This document shows positions 49,967-58,645 of a stretch of 64,000 nt of DNA, in pieces. This stretch comes from Spirochaetae bacterium HGW-Spirochaetae-2 (GTDB lineage: Bacteria; Spirochaetota; Spirochaetia; Sphaerochaetales; Sphaerochaetaceae). Location of the stretch: NCBI GenBank assembly GCA_002839355.1, contig PGXW01000015.1, positions 1 through 64,000 on the forward strand, given 5' to 3'. The translations under genes were made by a program, and so were the position numbers. Each line of letters starts with the position of its first letter. The first letter of the stretch is position 1. The notes under the pieces are model-generated. The model saw only the letters and a list, made by a program, of their open reading frames with translations. It was not told the origin of the DNA and searched no databases.

Positions 49967-50387
49967 ATACATCCCCAGACCAGTGCCGGGATTGCATGAC
50001 TACATGCAATCCCTCTTGGAGTGAAGAAGAGGCAAAGTCTCCAGGATTCAGGGCTTGCCATGGGTTGTAGAAGCCTTTCATTTCTCAGGCAATGAATCAT
50101 GGGCCGATCAAGCCATTATTCTTTTGACATATGATGGACATTACCAATAGCACACATCTTTGGTAAAAATCCCTTTACCTTAAAAATCCATTGAATTATT
50201 GTTGAAAGTAGCAGAGGTGACACATGATGAGCTCGTATCAAGCATGTATAAATATATATAATTAAACAATATAAACATATATTATAATAAAATCATAAAA
50301 AATATAGAAAATATTAACTCATCTATTGACATAAGTAATAAGCGGGTTTAAATTATACGTACAGCTTTTGCTGAGAGAGGTATTGAT
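49967..50387 (+). other. 420-base region between secreted proteins 3 and 4
   Basis: No gene is visible. It holds a perfect 11-base-pair hairpin, GGGATTGCATG/CATGCAATCCC (49988-50013), without a T-run, a degenerate TTGACATATGA box at 50124-50134 and the promoter of protein 4. Confidence 0.45.
50326..50354 (+). promoter_or_regulatory. Promoter of secreted proteins 4-5 with exact TTGACATAAGT box
   Basis: TTGACA (50326-50331), 17 bases, TAAATT (50349-50354). The box spans 50326-50336. Confidence 0.5.
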
Positions 50388-50891
50388 ATGAAAAAAAGAT
50401 CTATCACCATAATTCTGATTGTACTGATTGGTTTTACCCTTGCTGCCGATGTTACAACTGTTGGTTCGGGATCTCTGAACGTGTATGGTAGTGTCGGTTC
50501 TGGAACTATTGCATTCACAGTGCAACAGACCAATACCACAAGAATTGACTTGGTCAATAATACTGCCATCCAACCAACTGGAGATGGCATCGTATTGGGA
50601 AACTGGGAATTTTCTGCGAGTAACCAGGGCTTTACTGTTCCCTATACGGTAACCTATGCTACAACTCCATTGACATCTGGATCGACAACCATTGCTTTCG
50701 AAGTCATTGAATTGAACGGTACTACAGTAGTAACCCAATCGAGCAATTCAACTTCTTTCACGGCTGCGGCGGGAAGCCCTCTTGTTACCCGGGATATCGC
50801 AGTTCGTTTGGAAGAGACAGTTCCTTCTGGAGCCCCTGCAGCGAACAACTACAATGGTTCGATCACCATTACCTTGACAACAGGGACTTGA
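50388..50891 (+). CDS. Small secreted beta-rich protein 4
   Basis: This 167-residue protein has a signal peptide (residues 3-20, cleavage near LAA-D) and a threonine- and serine-rich mature part: GSLNVYGSVGSG, GDGIVLGNWEFSASNQGFTV and the final NYNGSITITLTTGT. The layout matches protein 5 closely, including GDG-x-x-x-G-x-W. It is probably a surface or periplasmic beta-sandwich subunit; the terminal strand suggests a fimbria- or coat-like fold, without proof. GAGAGG precedes the ATG. Confidence 0.75.
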   Translation: MKKRSITIILIVLIGFTLAADVTTVGSGSLNVYGSVGSGTIAFTVQQTNTTRIDLVNNTAIQPTGDGIVLGNWEFSASNQGFTVPYTVTYATTPLTSGSTTIAFEVIELNGTTVVTQSSNSTSFTAAAGSPLVTRDIAVRLEETVPSGAPAANNYNGSITITLTTGT

Positions 50892-50912
50892 TTTTCTTGT
50901 TATACATAATGT

Positions 50913-50935
50913 AAGCACCCTCCGGGGTGCTTTCT
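50913..50935 (+). terminator. Attenuator hairpin between secreted proteins 4 and 5
   Basis: AAGCACCC (50913-50920) pairs with GGGTGCTT (50925-50932), followed by TCTTA. The T-run is short, so partial readthrough into protein 5 is likely. Confidence 0.65.
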
Positions 50936-50964
50936 TATATAAGGTTTTAAGGAAGGAAGCGAAA

Positions 50965-51513
50965 ATGAGAAAACATATGGTATTGATGCTCAGTTTGATT
51001 TTCATCTTCATGCTTCCTTCCCTGTGGGCGGATACTACTCCCCAGACTCTCGGTTCGGATACCATCACCTTCAAGGGTTTTATAGAATCGGGCCTCTACT
51101 TCTCTGTATCCCGTCTCACAGAGACCTCCTATAACCTGCTTTCGGATGAGTTGCAACCCGATGGGGATGGCGTAGATATTGGATCTTGGACACTTCGCGT
51201 AGATAATCCTCCCGTTACCGAAACCACCTTTACCATCACATACAGCTTTGCACCGTTGCGTAGCACTATAACCACCATAGAGGATGAAATTGACTTCATT
51301 CTCTTAGAACGACCTGAAGACAATTCAAGCGAACCGGTGGAGAAGAACAATATCATTGGAACCGAAGTTTCCATTGTCCTGGGATCCGGACTGAACACCG
51401 TTACGCGTGTGTTTTCCGCTCGGTTGACCAACGCTGGTGCGAATACTGCAATGCGCGCCGCAGCTACCGACACCTATCAATCCGATATAACCGTATCGCT
51501 TGCGGCAGAGTGA
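50965..51513 (+). CDS. Small secreted beta-rich protein 5
   Basis: This 182-residue protein has a signal peptide (cleavage near LWA-DT), TITFKGFIESG, GDGVDIGSWTLRVDNPPVTE and a terminal YQSDITVSLAAE. It is the paralogue most like protein 4, but with more acidic residues in the middle. AAGGAAGGAAG lies before the ATG. It has no promoter box of its own and probably follows protein 4 by readthrough. Confidence 0.75.
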   Translation: MRKHMVLMLSLIFIFMLPSLWADTTPQTLGSDTITFKGFIESGLYFSVSRLTETSYNLLSDELQPDGDGVDIGSWTLRVDNPPVTETTFTITYSFAPLRSTITTIEDEIDFILLERPEDNSSEPVEKNNIIGTEVSIVLGSGLNTVTRVFSARLTNAGANTAMRAAATDTYQSDITVSLAAE

Positions 51514-51536
51514 AAAAGCATGCTGGAAAGCGCAAA

Positions 51537-51562
51537 TAAAAGACTTGAAAAAAAGTCTTTTC
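51537..51562 (+). terminator. Terminator after secreted protein 5
   Basis: AAAAGACTT and AAGTCTTTT arms with a short A-rich loop form a stem rich in A and T, which then ends in CAA. It is weak but well placed. Confidence 0.5.
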
Positions 51563-51589
51563 AACTGACTGAAACCATGTAATAATCAA

Positions 51590-51702
51590 TCTTGTGGTTG
51601 CTCTTGGGCAGGGCGGAAGCTGCCTAGGGATGCATGGACATAAGGTCGCTCCTTATGCTCTGAAGGAGGTGCCGCTTTCCCCACCGGGGAGGCGGTTTTT
51701 TT
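51590..51702 (+). ncRNA. Candidate structured small RNA ending in a strong terminator
   Basis: Three hairpins follow each other: GGCAG/CTGCC around GGCGGAAG, CATAAGG/CCTTATG, and CCGC-CCCC/GGGG-GCGG followed by eight Ts. No open frame uses the region. It converges with the ROK gene. It is not recognisable to me as 4.5S, 6S or tmRNA: the GGAA loop is present but the SRP AGCA partner is missing. A weak -10 (TAATAAT) lies upstream. Confidence 0.35.
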
Positions 51703-52859
51703 TATGCCTGGTGGTGTTTGAGCTGCTCCAGAAGTGAACGCTTGAAGACAAATTCATCCAGACCGATCGCTGCCGTACCCAATATCCCGGCCCGATCACC
51801 CAATTGCGTCCGTTCAATACGAGTCGTGGAACTGACAAGCGGTGGAGCCTTGCGCTGGAACGCCTCCCTCAGCGCAACGAAATAGCGTTCCGGTAGGGCC
51901 GATATTCCGCCTCCGACTATCACCTTCTGTGGCCTGAGGATCGCAGCGGCGTAAATGAGTGCGTGTGCCATGGCTTCTGCAGCTTGCAGCAGATCACCCG
52001 CCACAGCACTGTCGGACTCGGCCATGGTGCACAACTGCTTCACAGAAGTGATCCCGTCATACCCTTCGACCAGAGCCCAGCCCGCGGCCAAGGTCTCCAG
52101 ACACCCGAACGCACCGCAATGGCAACGCCCCGATTGTCCGATCGGCATGTGGCCGAATTGGCAATCCTGCAACAGGAGTGTTCCCTTGGACAGGAATGCC
52201 GCCCCGATATGTTCTCCCCAGTTCACATAGAAACAAGTGGTATCGGCTTCCAGGTTGGCGAACCAGCGCTCACCGAGGACCATCGACTTGACATTGTTTT
52301 CGACAATGACCGGAAACGGCACATGCTTGGAAAGCGCATACGCCAATGGAACGGATTCCCACCCCCACTGGGGAACCTGTAGGATCGTCCCGGTCGCAGG
52401 CTCCACTGTCCCATTGATCGAAACCGCCATTCCGGTCACAGCCTTCGGATCTTTCATGCGGGAAAGGAACTTGTTCGTGCCCTGGATGATAAGGGCTGCC
52501 AGGTGTTCGGGAGTAGGCTTCTTCTCGGTGGGGAAGCGTTCGAACCGGAGCATTTCCCCGGCGAGGTTCACCAATGCGATTGCCGTATTGCGGGTGCCGA
52601 CATCGATTGCCATGACCATGTTGTGGTCCTTCTGCAACTCGAGCGCAACCGGACGACGTCCGGCTGCAGTCGTACGGGTACCACTTTCCGATACCATACC
52701 CTCGGCGATGAGCAGATCGACTATCTCACCGGTGCTCACCTTGTTCAGACCCAGCAACCGCGAGACGTCGGCACGGGAAAGATCCTCGCCCGTGGCGATG
52801 AGATTGAGCGTCCTGAGCCGATTGAGTTGGCGGGCAGAAGAAGGTTGGGTGAAGCGCAT
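51702..52859 (-). CDS. ROK-family transcriptional regulator (NagC/XylR-like)
   Basis: This 385-residue protein has an N-terminal winged helix (LSRADVSRLLGLNKVSTGEI) and a ROK sugar-binding domain with the ATP-site DVGTRNTA and the zinc motif GRCHCGAFGCLETLA. ROK repressors release DNA on binding a sugar or sugar phosphate. Its own promoter is TTAACA-N17-TATGCT with the ATG five bases after the -10 and no ribosome site, so it is probably leaderless. It is divergent from htpG. The regulon is unknown. Confidence 0.9.
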   Translation of the reverse strand: MRFTQPSSARQLNRLRTLNLIATGEDLSRADVSRLLGLNKVSTGEIVDLLIAEGMVSESGTRTTAAGRRPVALELQKDHNMVMAIDVGTRNTAIALVNLAGEMLRFERFPTEKKPTPEHLAALIIQGTNKFLSRMKDPKAVTGMAVSINGTVEPATGTILQVPQWGWESVPLAYALSKHVPFPVIVENNVKSMVLGERWFANLEADTTCFYVNWGEHIGAAFLSKGTLLLQDCQFGHMPIGQSGRCHCGAFGCLETLAAGWALVEGYDGITSVKQLCTMAESDSAVAGDLLQAAEAMAHALIYAAAILRPQKVIVGGGISALPERYFVALREAFQRKAPPLVSSTTRIERTQLGDRAGILGTAAIGLDEFVFKRSLLEQLKHHQA

Positions 52860-52964
52860 GCCCTAGCATAGCCCAGATTAGCCCAAATGTTAATCAAAAC
52901 GTTGCCGCTAGCCTTTTTTTTGACTATGTTATCTCTGGTACATACACACGTTTCGGAGGAATTC

Positions 52965-54830
52965 ATGGAACAGAAGAAATTCAAGACGGAGGTGTCCGAA
53001 CTACTGCACCTCATCATCCACTCGCTCTACTCGCACAAGGAAATCTTCTTGCGTGAGCTGATCAGCAATGCATCCGATGCATTGGACAAACTCAAGTATC
53101 TGACGTTGGTCGATCCAGCCTTCAAGGACTTGCAGTTCACCCCTCGGATCGACATCGCCTTCTCTGACGACGACAAGAAGAAGACCCTGGTGATCAGCGA
53201 CAACGGCGTCGGCATGGCCCACGACGATCTCGCAGACGACCTGGGGACAATCGCCCGTTCGGGAACCAAGAACTTTCTCAAGAACCTCACCGAGGACCAG
53301 AAGAAGGATTCGAATCTCATCGGGCAATTCGGCGTCGGATTCTACAGCAGCTTCATGGTAGCCGAGCGGGTGGAAGTAGTCAGCCGCAAGGCGGGAACCG
53401 AAGAGGCTTGGAAATGGTCGTCGACAGGCAAGGGTACCTTTACCCTCGAAGAAGCCCAGCGCGATAGCCAGGGAACCACCATCACCTTGCATCTCAATGA
53501 GGAAGGGGATGAATATGCGAACCGATGGGCATTGGATCGCCTGATCAAACGATACTCCGACCACATCGCATTCCCGATCTTCCTCGAATATGACCAAGAC
53601 GAGTACGACGACAAGGGCAAGAAGAAGGGGACCGAGCACAAGGTCGAGCAGGTCAACAGCGCGGCCGCCTTGTGGAGACGCAGCAAGAGCGAACTGACCG
53701 CCGACGACTACAACGAGTTCTACAAGAACACCTCGCACGATTCCGAGGATCCCCTGTACTATGTCCACACACAAGCCGAAGGTGCCAACAACTACACCAC
53801 GTTGTTCTTCATTCCATCCAAGGCACCCTATGACCTCTACCATGCCGACTACAAGCCCGGGGTGAAGCTCTACGTCAAGCGCGTCTATATCACCGACGAC
53901 GAGAAGGAGCTGCTTCCATCCTACCTGCGCTTTGTTCGGGGAGTGATCGACAGCGAGGATTTGCCGTTGAACGTCAGCCGCGAGATCCTGCAGCAGAACC
54001 GGATCATGAGCAATATCAGGACCGCCTCGGTCAAGAAGATCTTGGGGGAACTGAAGAAGCTGGCAGAGCAGAATCCGGAACTCTATGCGAAGATCGCCGA
54101 ACAATTCAACAGGCCGCTCAAAGAGGGCTTGTACAGCGACTATGCCAACCGCGAGACGCTGCTCGACCTTGTCAGGTTCAAGAGTTCCGAAGTCGAAGGC
54201 TACACCAGCCTAACGGCATACAAGGAGCGGATGAAGGAAGACCAGAAGAACATCTACTACCTTGCGGGAGGAAACGAAGAGACCATCCGCCGCTCGCCGT
54301 TGCTTGAAGGCTATCGGAAGAAGGGGATCGAAGTCCTGTTGATGACCGATGATATCGACGATATCGTTGTTCCCTCGATCGGAACCTACCAGGAGAAGAC
54401 GCTCAAGGCTATCAACAAGTCGGGAGCCGTCGACGAACTGGACAAGGACGAGAGCAAGAAGAAGAGCAAGGAAGGCAAGGACGTCGTCAAGAAGATCAAG
54501 AAGGCCCTGGGCGAGCGCGTGAAGGATGTCGTCGTATCGACCCGCCTGGTCGATGCCCCGGCCGTAGTGGTTGTGGATGACGACGACATGTCGGTGCAGA
54601 TGCAGCAGATCCTCAAGTCCATGGGGCAGAGCGACATGCCCGAGAGCACACCGATTCTGGAGATCAACCTCGATAGTCCGGTCGTGAAGAAGATCGCCGA
54701 CACCGATGACGAGACCTATATCACCGACCTGTCCCAAGTGTTGTTGGACCAGGCATTGCTCAACGAAGGGGTCATGTTGAAGAATCCCGCCGATTTCGTC
54801 AAAAGGCTTACGGCGTTGCTTTCGCGATAA
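52965..54830 (+). CDS. htpG: Hsp90-family chaperone HtpG
   Basis: This 621-residue protein is a full-length HtpG. The N-terminal ATPase has ELISNASDALDK, DNGVGM and IGQFGVGFYSSFMVA; the middle domain has the RGVIDSEDLPLNVSRE stretch; the C-terminal dimer domain is complete. It is an ATP-driven chaperone in the cytoplasm. I chose the ATG at 52965 with CGGAGGA upstream. No CIRCE element is seen in the 105 bases before it. The middle-to-C-terminal linker has a Lys/Asp-rich run (near residue 500). Confidence 0.97.
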   Translation: MEQKKFKTEVSELLHLIIHSLYSHKEIFLRELISNASDALDKLKYLTLVDPAFKDLQFTPRIDIAFSDDDKKKTLVISDNGVGMAHDDLADDLGTIARSGTKNFLKNLTEDQKKDSNLIGQFGVGFYSSFMVAERVEVVSRKAGTEEAWKWSSTGKGTFTLEEAQRDSQGTTITLHLNEEGDEYANRWALDRLIKRYSDHIAFPIFLEYDQDEYDDKGKKKGTEHKVEQVNSAAALWRRSKSELTADDYNEFYKNTSHDSEDPLYYVHTQAEGANNYTTLFFIPSKAPYDLYHADYKPGVKLYVKRVYITDDEKELLPSYLRFVRGVIDSEDLPLNVSREILQQNRIMSNIRTASVKKILGELKKLAEQNPELYAKIAEQFNRPLKEGLYSDYANRETLLDLVRFKSSEVEGYTSLTAYKERMKEDQKNIYYLAGGNEETIRRSPLLEGYRKKGIEVLLMTDDIDDIVVPSIGTYQEKTLKAINKSGAVDELDKDESKKKSKEGKDVVKKIKKALGERVKDVVVSTRLVDAPAVVVVDDDDMSVQMQQILKSMGQSDMPESTPILEINLDSPVVKKIADTDDETYITDLSQVLLDQALLNEGVMLKNPADFVKRLTALLSR

Positions 54831-55110
54831 CTGCAACCTTATACATGGGGGACTTCTGATACCTGTACACAAGGATATGGGAAGTATCCCTGCACTAGTG
54901 ATCTGTAACAACATAAACCACGCAAGAGGAGACTCGGGCGTGGTTTCTTACGTTTCCTGCACCCGCTCGGAAAAGGTGCCGGTGTTCTGGTTTCTATTTG
55001 CCCGCTTCGTTTGGCAAACATCTGCATGAAGGACTTACCCCGGTACCGTACTGGTCGAATATATACATTATTCCGATAGCGGTATATAATACGTGCATGA
55101 GGTGATGGCG
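54831..55110 (+). other. Spacer between htpG and the Fic gene
   Basis: It contains a terminator-like hairpin (ACCACGC/GCGTGGT, about 54917-54943) and the Fic promoter at 55062-55090. No gene is visible. Confidence 0.5.
55060..55090 (+). promoter_or_regulatory. Fic promoter with inverted repeat
   Basis: TATACA (55062-55067), 17 bases, TATAAT (55085-55090). TATATAC (55060-55066) and GTATATA (55082-55088) are perfect inverted arms covering both hexamers, which fits autoregulation by the protein's own DNA-binding domain. The arms are AT-rich, so caution is due. Confidence 0.5.
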
Positions 55111-56031
55111 ATGAAGTATGTCGGTACCAAAAAAGCCAGTGAAAAGTGGGGAATCAGCGACCGCAGGGTCCGGGTGCTGTGCAATCAGGGTCGTATCGAA
55201 GGTGCGATAAGGTTCGGGCGGAACTGGTCTATTCCCGCGGATGCCCCAAAACCTGTCGATGCTCGGGAAGGAACTGGAAAAATGTATACGGGACTGGATG
55301 TTGATTTCAGCCAAATCGATACCCTCAAGCAATCAATCGACCGGTACCGCCCTTTTTCACAGGGTCTTGCGGATTCACTGCATAAAAAATTGATTGTGGA
55401 GTGGACCTACAACAGCAATGCGATAGAAGGAAACACCTTGACGTTGTCGGAGACGAGAGTCGTTCTTGAAGGAATCACAATCGGTGGAAAGAGTGTTGTC
55501 GAGCATCTGGAGACAATCAACCATCGTGATGCGATTCTCTTTGTGGAAGAGCTCATTTCCGATAGGCAGCCTCTTTCCGAATGGAATATCAGAAACATCC
55601 ATGCTTTGATATTGAAGGGAATCGATACCATGAACGCCGGGACGTACCGAACGGAAAATGTTTTGATAAGTGGTGCAAGACATATTCCTCCAAAGCATCA
55701 TGAGATCGGGGATTTGATGCAAAAGCTTATTGGGGAATACCATACTGAGTGGGAAGGCTTGCATCCTGTTGTACGGGCAACACTGTTGCACGGGGAGTTT
55801 GTAAAGATCCATCCATTCATCGACGGAAATGGCAGGACTTCAAGATTGCTTTTGAATTTTGAACTGATCAAGCATGGGTACACGCCGATTATCATCAAGA
55901 ATGAGGAACGGGCAAGATACTATGATGTTCTCGATTTGGCCCATACTACTATGGATTATGGTCCTTTCATACGACTGGTATCGGCCCTGGTGGTAGAATC
56001 GGAAAAGCTTTGGCTTTCGGTACTAGAGTAG
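55111..56031 (+). CDS. Fic-domain AMP transferase with N-terminal DNA-binding domain
   Basis: This 306-residue protein has a helix-turn-helix of the MerR/excisionase type (KKASEKWGISDRRVRVLCNQG) and then a Fic domain. The active-site motif HPFIDGNGRTSR is intact. An inhibitory helix motif NAIEGNTL precedes it, so activity is probably held in check until released. Fic proteins transfer AMP to a target hydroxyl. I chose the ATG at 55111, with GAGGTG six bases upstream. No antitoxin gene is adjacent, in line with the built-in inhibitor. Confidence 0.9.
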   Translation: MKYVGTKKASEKWGISDRRVRVLCNQGRIEGAIRFGRNWSIPADAPKPVDAREGTGKMYTGLDVDFSQIDTLKQSIDRYRPFSQGLADSLHKKLIVEWTYNSNAIEGNTLTLSETRVVLEGITIGGKSVVEHLETINHRDAILFVEELISDRQPLSEWNIRNIHALILKGIDTMNAGTYRTENVLISGARHIPPKHHEIGDLMQKLIGEYHTEWEGLHPVVRATLLHGEFVKIHPFIDGNGRTSRLLLNFELIKHGYTPIIIKNEERARYYDVLDLAHTTMDYGPFIRLVSALVVESEKLWLSVLE

Positions 56032-56124
56032 TAGCCGGTTCCCTGTGGAGGGTCCGGTTGCATCGGCATGCGATAGGCCGTATGATAGGAAAAGTGAACA
56101 CAGTGCAATAATTTGGAGGAAAGA

Positions 56125-57018
56125 ATGGACGCACAAATGGAAATACGCTCTTTATGGGAATCGATGCAACTTTGGTTCAACGAAGAATCCGTAAGCCTGC
56201 TTTTCAGTGTCATTGGAATACTGCTGATCCTCATAGTGGGGAAGATCTTGATTGTTGTCCTACGCAAGGTGATGGGGAAAATGTTCACCAGAAGCAAGAA
56301 GATCAACGAACTTATGGCGAAGTTCCTCTTGAAGGTGGTGTCTGTCGTAAGTTGGACCTTTGTGTTTCTGATTGTACTGACCCAAATGGGCATCAATCTC
56401 GCCCCGATTCTCGCAGGTATCGGCGTCACCGGCTTCATTCTCGGATTCGCTTTCCAGGAAACGATCGGCAATCTGCTTGCCGGAGTCATGATCGTACTCA
56501 ACGCTCCCTTCAGGATCGGCGACTATGTCGAGGTCGGCTCCATGAACGGAACGGTCAGGGATATGGATATGATGAGCGTCACCTTGGCCACACCCGACAA
56601 CAAGCGGGTGATCATGGCCAATAAACTGATATGGGGCCAGGCGATTGTCAACTACTCCTATACGGAGACCCGTCGTGTGGAAATGGGCGTCTCCATTGCC
56701 TATGACAGCGATGTGGTCAAGGCCAAGGAAATCCTATGGGAAATTCTAAACAGTTATCCCGAAGTGCTGCCTGAACCGAAACCTGTCATAGCCGTCAACA
56801 AACTGAACGATTCGTCGGTCGATCTGGTGGTCCGGCCTTGGACCAAGCCTTCCGACTATTGGACAGTCTATTTCCGGTTCCAGCAGGAAGTACTGGAGAA
56901 GTTCCGCGCCGCCAAGGTCGAGATACCCTTTCCTCAGCTAGACGTGCATATGCCCGAACACGCACCGGTTCCAGGATTGGATGCGACAGTGCATGTCAAA
57001 GAGGCTCTGAAGAGCTGA
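56125..57018 (+). CDS. mscS: Small-conductance mechanosensitive channel (MscS)
   Basis: This 297-residue protein has three membrane helices. The pore-lining third helix is GIGVTGFILGFAFQETIGNL, followed by the beta domain with FRIGDYVEV and the C-terminal vestibule. It opens under membrane tension to release solutes. GGAGGA precedes the ATG. It overlaps rlmE convergently by 23 bases. Confidence 0.95.
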   Translation: MDAQMEIRSLWESMQLWFNEESVSLLFSVIGILLILIVGKILIVVLRKVMGKMFTRSKKINELMAKFLLKVVSVVSWTFVFLIVLTQMGINLAPILAGIGVTGFILGFAFQETIGNLLAGVMIVLNAPFRIGDYVEVGSMNGTVRDMDMMSVTLATPDNKRVIMANKLIWGQAIVNYSYTETRRVEMGVSIAYDSDVVKAKEILWEILNSYPEVLPEPKPVIAVNKLNDSSVDLVVRPWTKPSDYWTVYFRFQQEVLEKFRAAKVEIPFPQLDVHMPEHAPVPGLDATVHVKEALKS

Positions 57019-57628
57019 CTGGTTTTGGAGGAAGCCGGTCCAACCCGACGAGGAAAATCTCGAAGGAGTCGGATCGGCTTGCTTTTGGCTTGAAAGGTTT
57101 GGCTTTGGTGAACAATTGGCGCATCCGCTTGAGGATCTCGATCTCGCCTCCGCCTTGGAATATCTTGATGACCAGGTTTCCATGTACCTTCAGGTGTTCC
57201 TCGGCCAACGCCAACACGCTCTCCGCCAGCCATTCGCTGCGGGAAGTGTCTACCGAACGGTTGCCGGTCGTCATGGGGGCGGCATCGCTGATTATGGCAT
57301 CGTAAGGTCCGTGGGACACCAATTTTTCCCTGATCTCGGCACTGAAGGCATCCCCTATATAGCTGATTACCGTCGGTGGAACCGGGTGCAATCCCAGGGG
57401 ATTGAGGTCTACCGCCACAATGGTTCCATTGCCCTTGATCAGCTCCCTGTGGGTATAGAGTGTCCAACTTCCGGGAGCGGCACCTACATCGAGTACAGTA
57501 TTGCCGGGACGGATCAAGGTGTGGTTCTTCTGAATCTCTTCCAATTTGTACACGGAACGGGCAGGATAGCCCTCTTTGCGTGCTCGGAGCGTATATGAAT
57601 CGGCTGTATCACGTCTGCTTTTCGCCAT
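56996..57628 (-). CDS. rlmE: 23S rRNA 2'-O-ribose methyltransferase RlmE (FtsJ)
   Basis: This 210-residue protein has the FtsJ fold: SAM motif VLDVGAAPGSWT, and the K-D-K-E tetrad from VYKLEEI, ISDAAP, VIKIFQG and the SFEIFLVG glutamate. It modifies U2552 of 23S rRNA in the assembling ribosome. I chose the ATG at 57628, where the family N-terminus begins. A long attenuator-like hairpin lies upstream. Confidence 0.95.
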   Translation of the reverse strand: MAKSRRDTADSYTLRARKEGYPARSVYKLEEIQKNHTLIRPGNTVLDVGAAPGSWTLYTHRELIKGNGTIVAVDLNPLGLHPVPPTVISYIGDAFSAEIREKLVSHGPYDAIISDAAPMTTGNRSVDTSRSEWLAESVLALAEEHLKVHGNLVIKIFQGGGEIEILKRMRQLFTKAKPFKPKASRSDSFEIFLVGLDRLPPKPVSSSEPL

Positions 57629-57679
57629 GGGTGGAATTCTATCATGAATTGGTTGCTGTGGTAACCGGGGAGGGGAAAA

Positions 57680-57736
57680 AAGGGAGGAGGCCAGCGGGAG
57701 GGTTGTTGGGGTGGGGAGAGAATTCCGCTGGCCTCC
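57680..57736 (-). terminator. 12-bp hairpin plus T-run in the rlmE leader
   Basis: On the minus strand GGAGGCCAGCGG (57736-57725) pairs perfectly with CCGCTGGCCTCC (57697-57686) across a 27-base loop, then TCCC and six Ts follow. It could act as an attenuator before rlmE or terminate an antisense transcript. Confidence 0.6.
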
Positions 57737-57964
57737 AAGGAAAATCACACTAAAGGAGGTATGAAAAAACTGTTGCTCTGTACAAATCTATATGCATTGT
57801 CCGTGCCAACTTCGTGAAAAGTGCTTAAAATTCGTGAAATTGCCCTATTTTATTGGTATTCCGATACAAAAACATGACAATTGGTGGGAATCAAGGGTGT
57901 TTGGGAGTGCGAGAGGGTGTGAAAAAATGTTACAGCTGAATCTTCTCGCGCAACATGTGCACAA

Positions 57965-57993
57965 TTGACGAATCGTTCGCCGATAGCTATGTT
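57965..57993 (+). promoter_or_regulatory. Leaderless promoter of the rhomboid gene
   Basis: TTGACG (57965-57970), 17 bases, TATGTT (57988-57993), then six bases and the ATG at 58000. Confidence 0.65.
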
Positions 57994-57999
57994 TCTGCT

Positions 58000-58632
58000 A
58001 TGGCCAATACATTGTTGAACAAAAAGTTTCGCTATTCCTATACCAACGTCGCGCTGAAATTGATCATTGCGAACGTCGTGGTATTCCTCGTCACCATGGT
58101 CTTGCCGCAGGCGTACGGATACCTTGCCATGGTGCCGAGCTATATCGTGTACCGCCACTGGTACTGGCAGGTCTTCACCTATATGTTCGTCCATGCCGAT
58201 ATCACCCATATCCTCTTCAATATGCTGGGATTGTTCATGTTCGGCACACAGGTCGAGCGCCGCATCGGCAGCAAGGAGTTCCTACTGTTCTACCTGCTCA
58301 CCGGTACGCTATCGGGTGTCTTCTCCTTGATATCCTACATAAGCGCGGGAACCAATGTGATTTTGGTCGGGGCCTCTGGTGCGATCTATGCCGTACTGTT
58401 CGCCTTTGCCGTCCTCTACCCGTATGCGAGGGTATTCGTGTTCGGCATATTCCCTTTGCGGGCACCCATCCTGGTAATCCTTTATACGTTGTTGGAAATG
58501 TTCAACCAGGTCTTCGGCAGTACCCGGGGTGTGGCACACCTGACCCACTTGGCGGGGTTTGCCTTCGCGTACCTGTACTTCCTGCTCAGATTGAAGATCA
58601 ACCCCATAGAAGAGTGGCGGAGGAACCGCTGA
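58000..58632 (+). CDS. Rhomboid-family membrane protein (probable intramembrane serine protease)
   Basis: This 210-residue protein has six hydrophobic segments. The rhomboid landmarks are HADITHILFNMLGLFMFG in the second, the catalytic serine in GASGAIYAVL in the fourth and the histidine in HLTHLAGFAFAY in the sixth. It probably cleaves membrane proteins within the bilayer. I chose ATG 58000 rather than 57955, because a promoter fits it exactly (six bases after the -10) and relatives start here. Confidence 0.88.
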   Translation: MANTLLNKKFRYSYTNVALKLIIANVVVFLVTMVLPQAYGYLAMVPSYIVYRHWYWQVFTYMFVHADITHILFNMLGLFMFGTQVERRIGSKEFLLFYLLTGTLSGVFSLISYISAGTNVILVGASGAIYAVLFAFAVLYPYARVFVFGIFPLRAPILVILYTLLEMFNQVFGSTRGVAHLTHLAGFAFAYLYFLLRLKINPIEEWRRNR

Positions 58633-58645
58633 CCAGCACAGGAGG

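Noticed and set aside
51590-51702. 4.5S SRP RNA
   Set aside because: A GGAA-containing loop is present, but the conserved AGCA/CAGG internal-loop pairing cannot be formed as in known SRP RNAs. I kept it only as an unassigned RNA candidate.
52860-52964. CIRCE heat-shock element before htpG
   Set aside because: The TTAGCACTC-N9-GAGTGCTAA pattern is not present.
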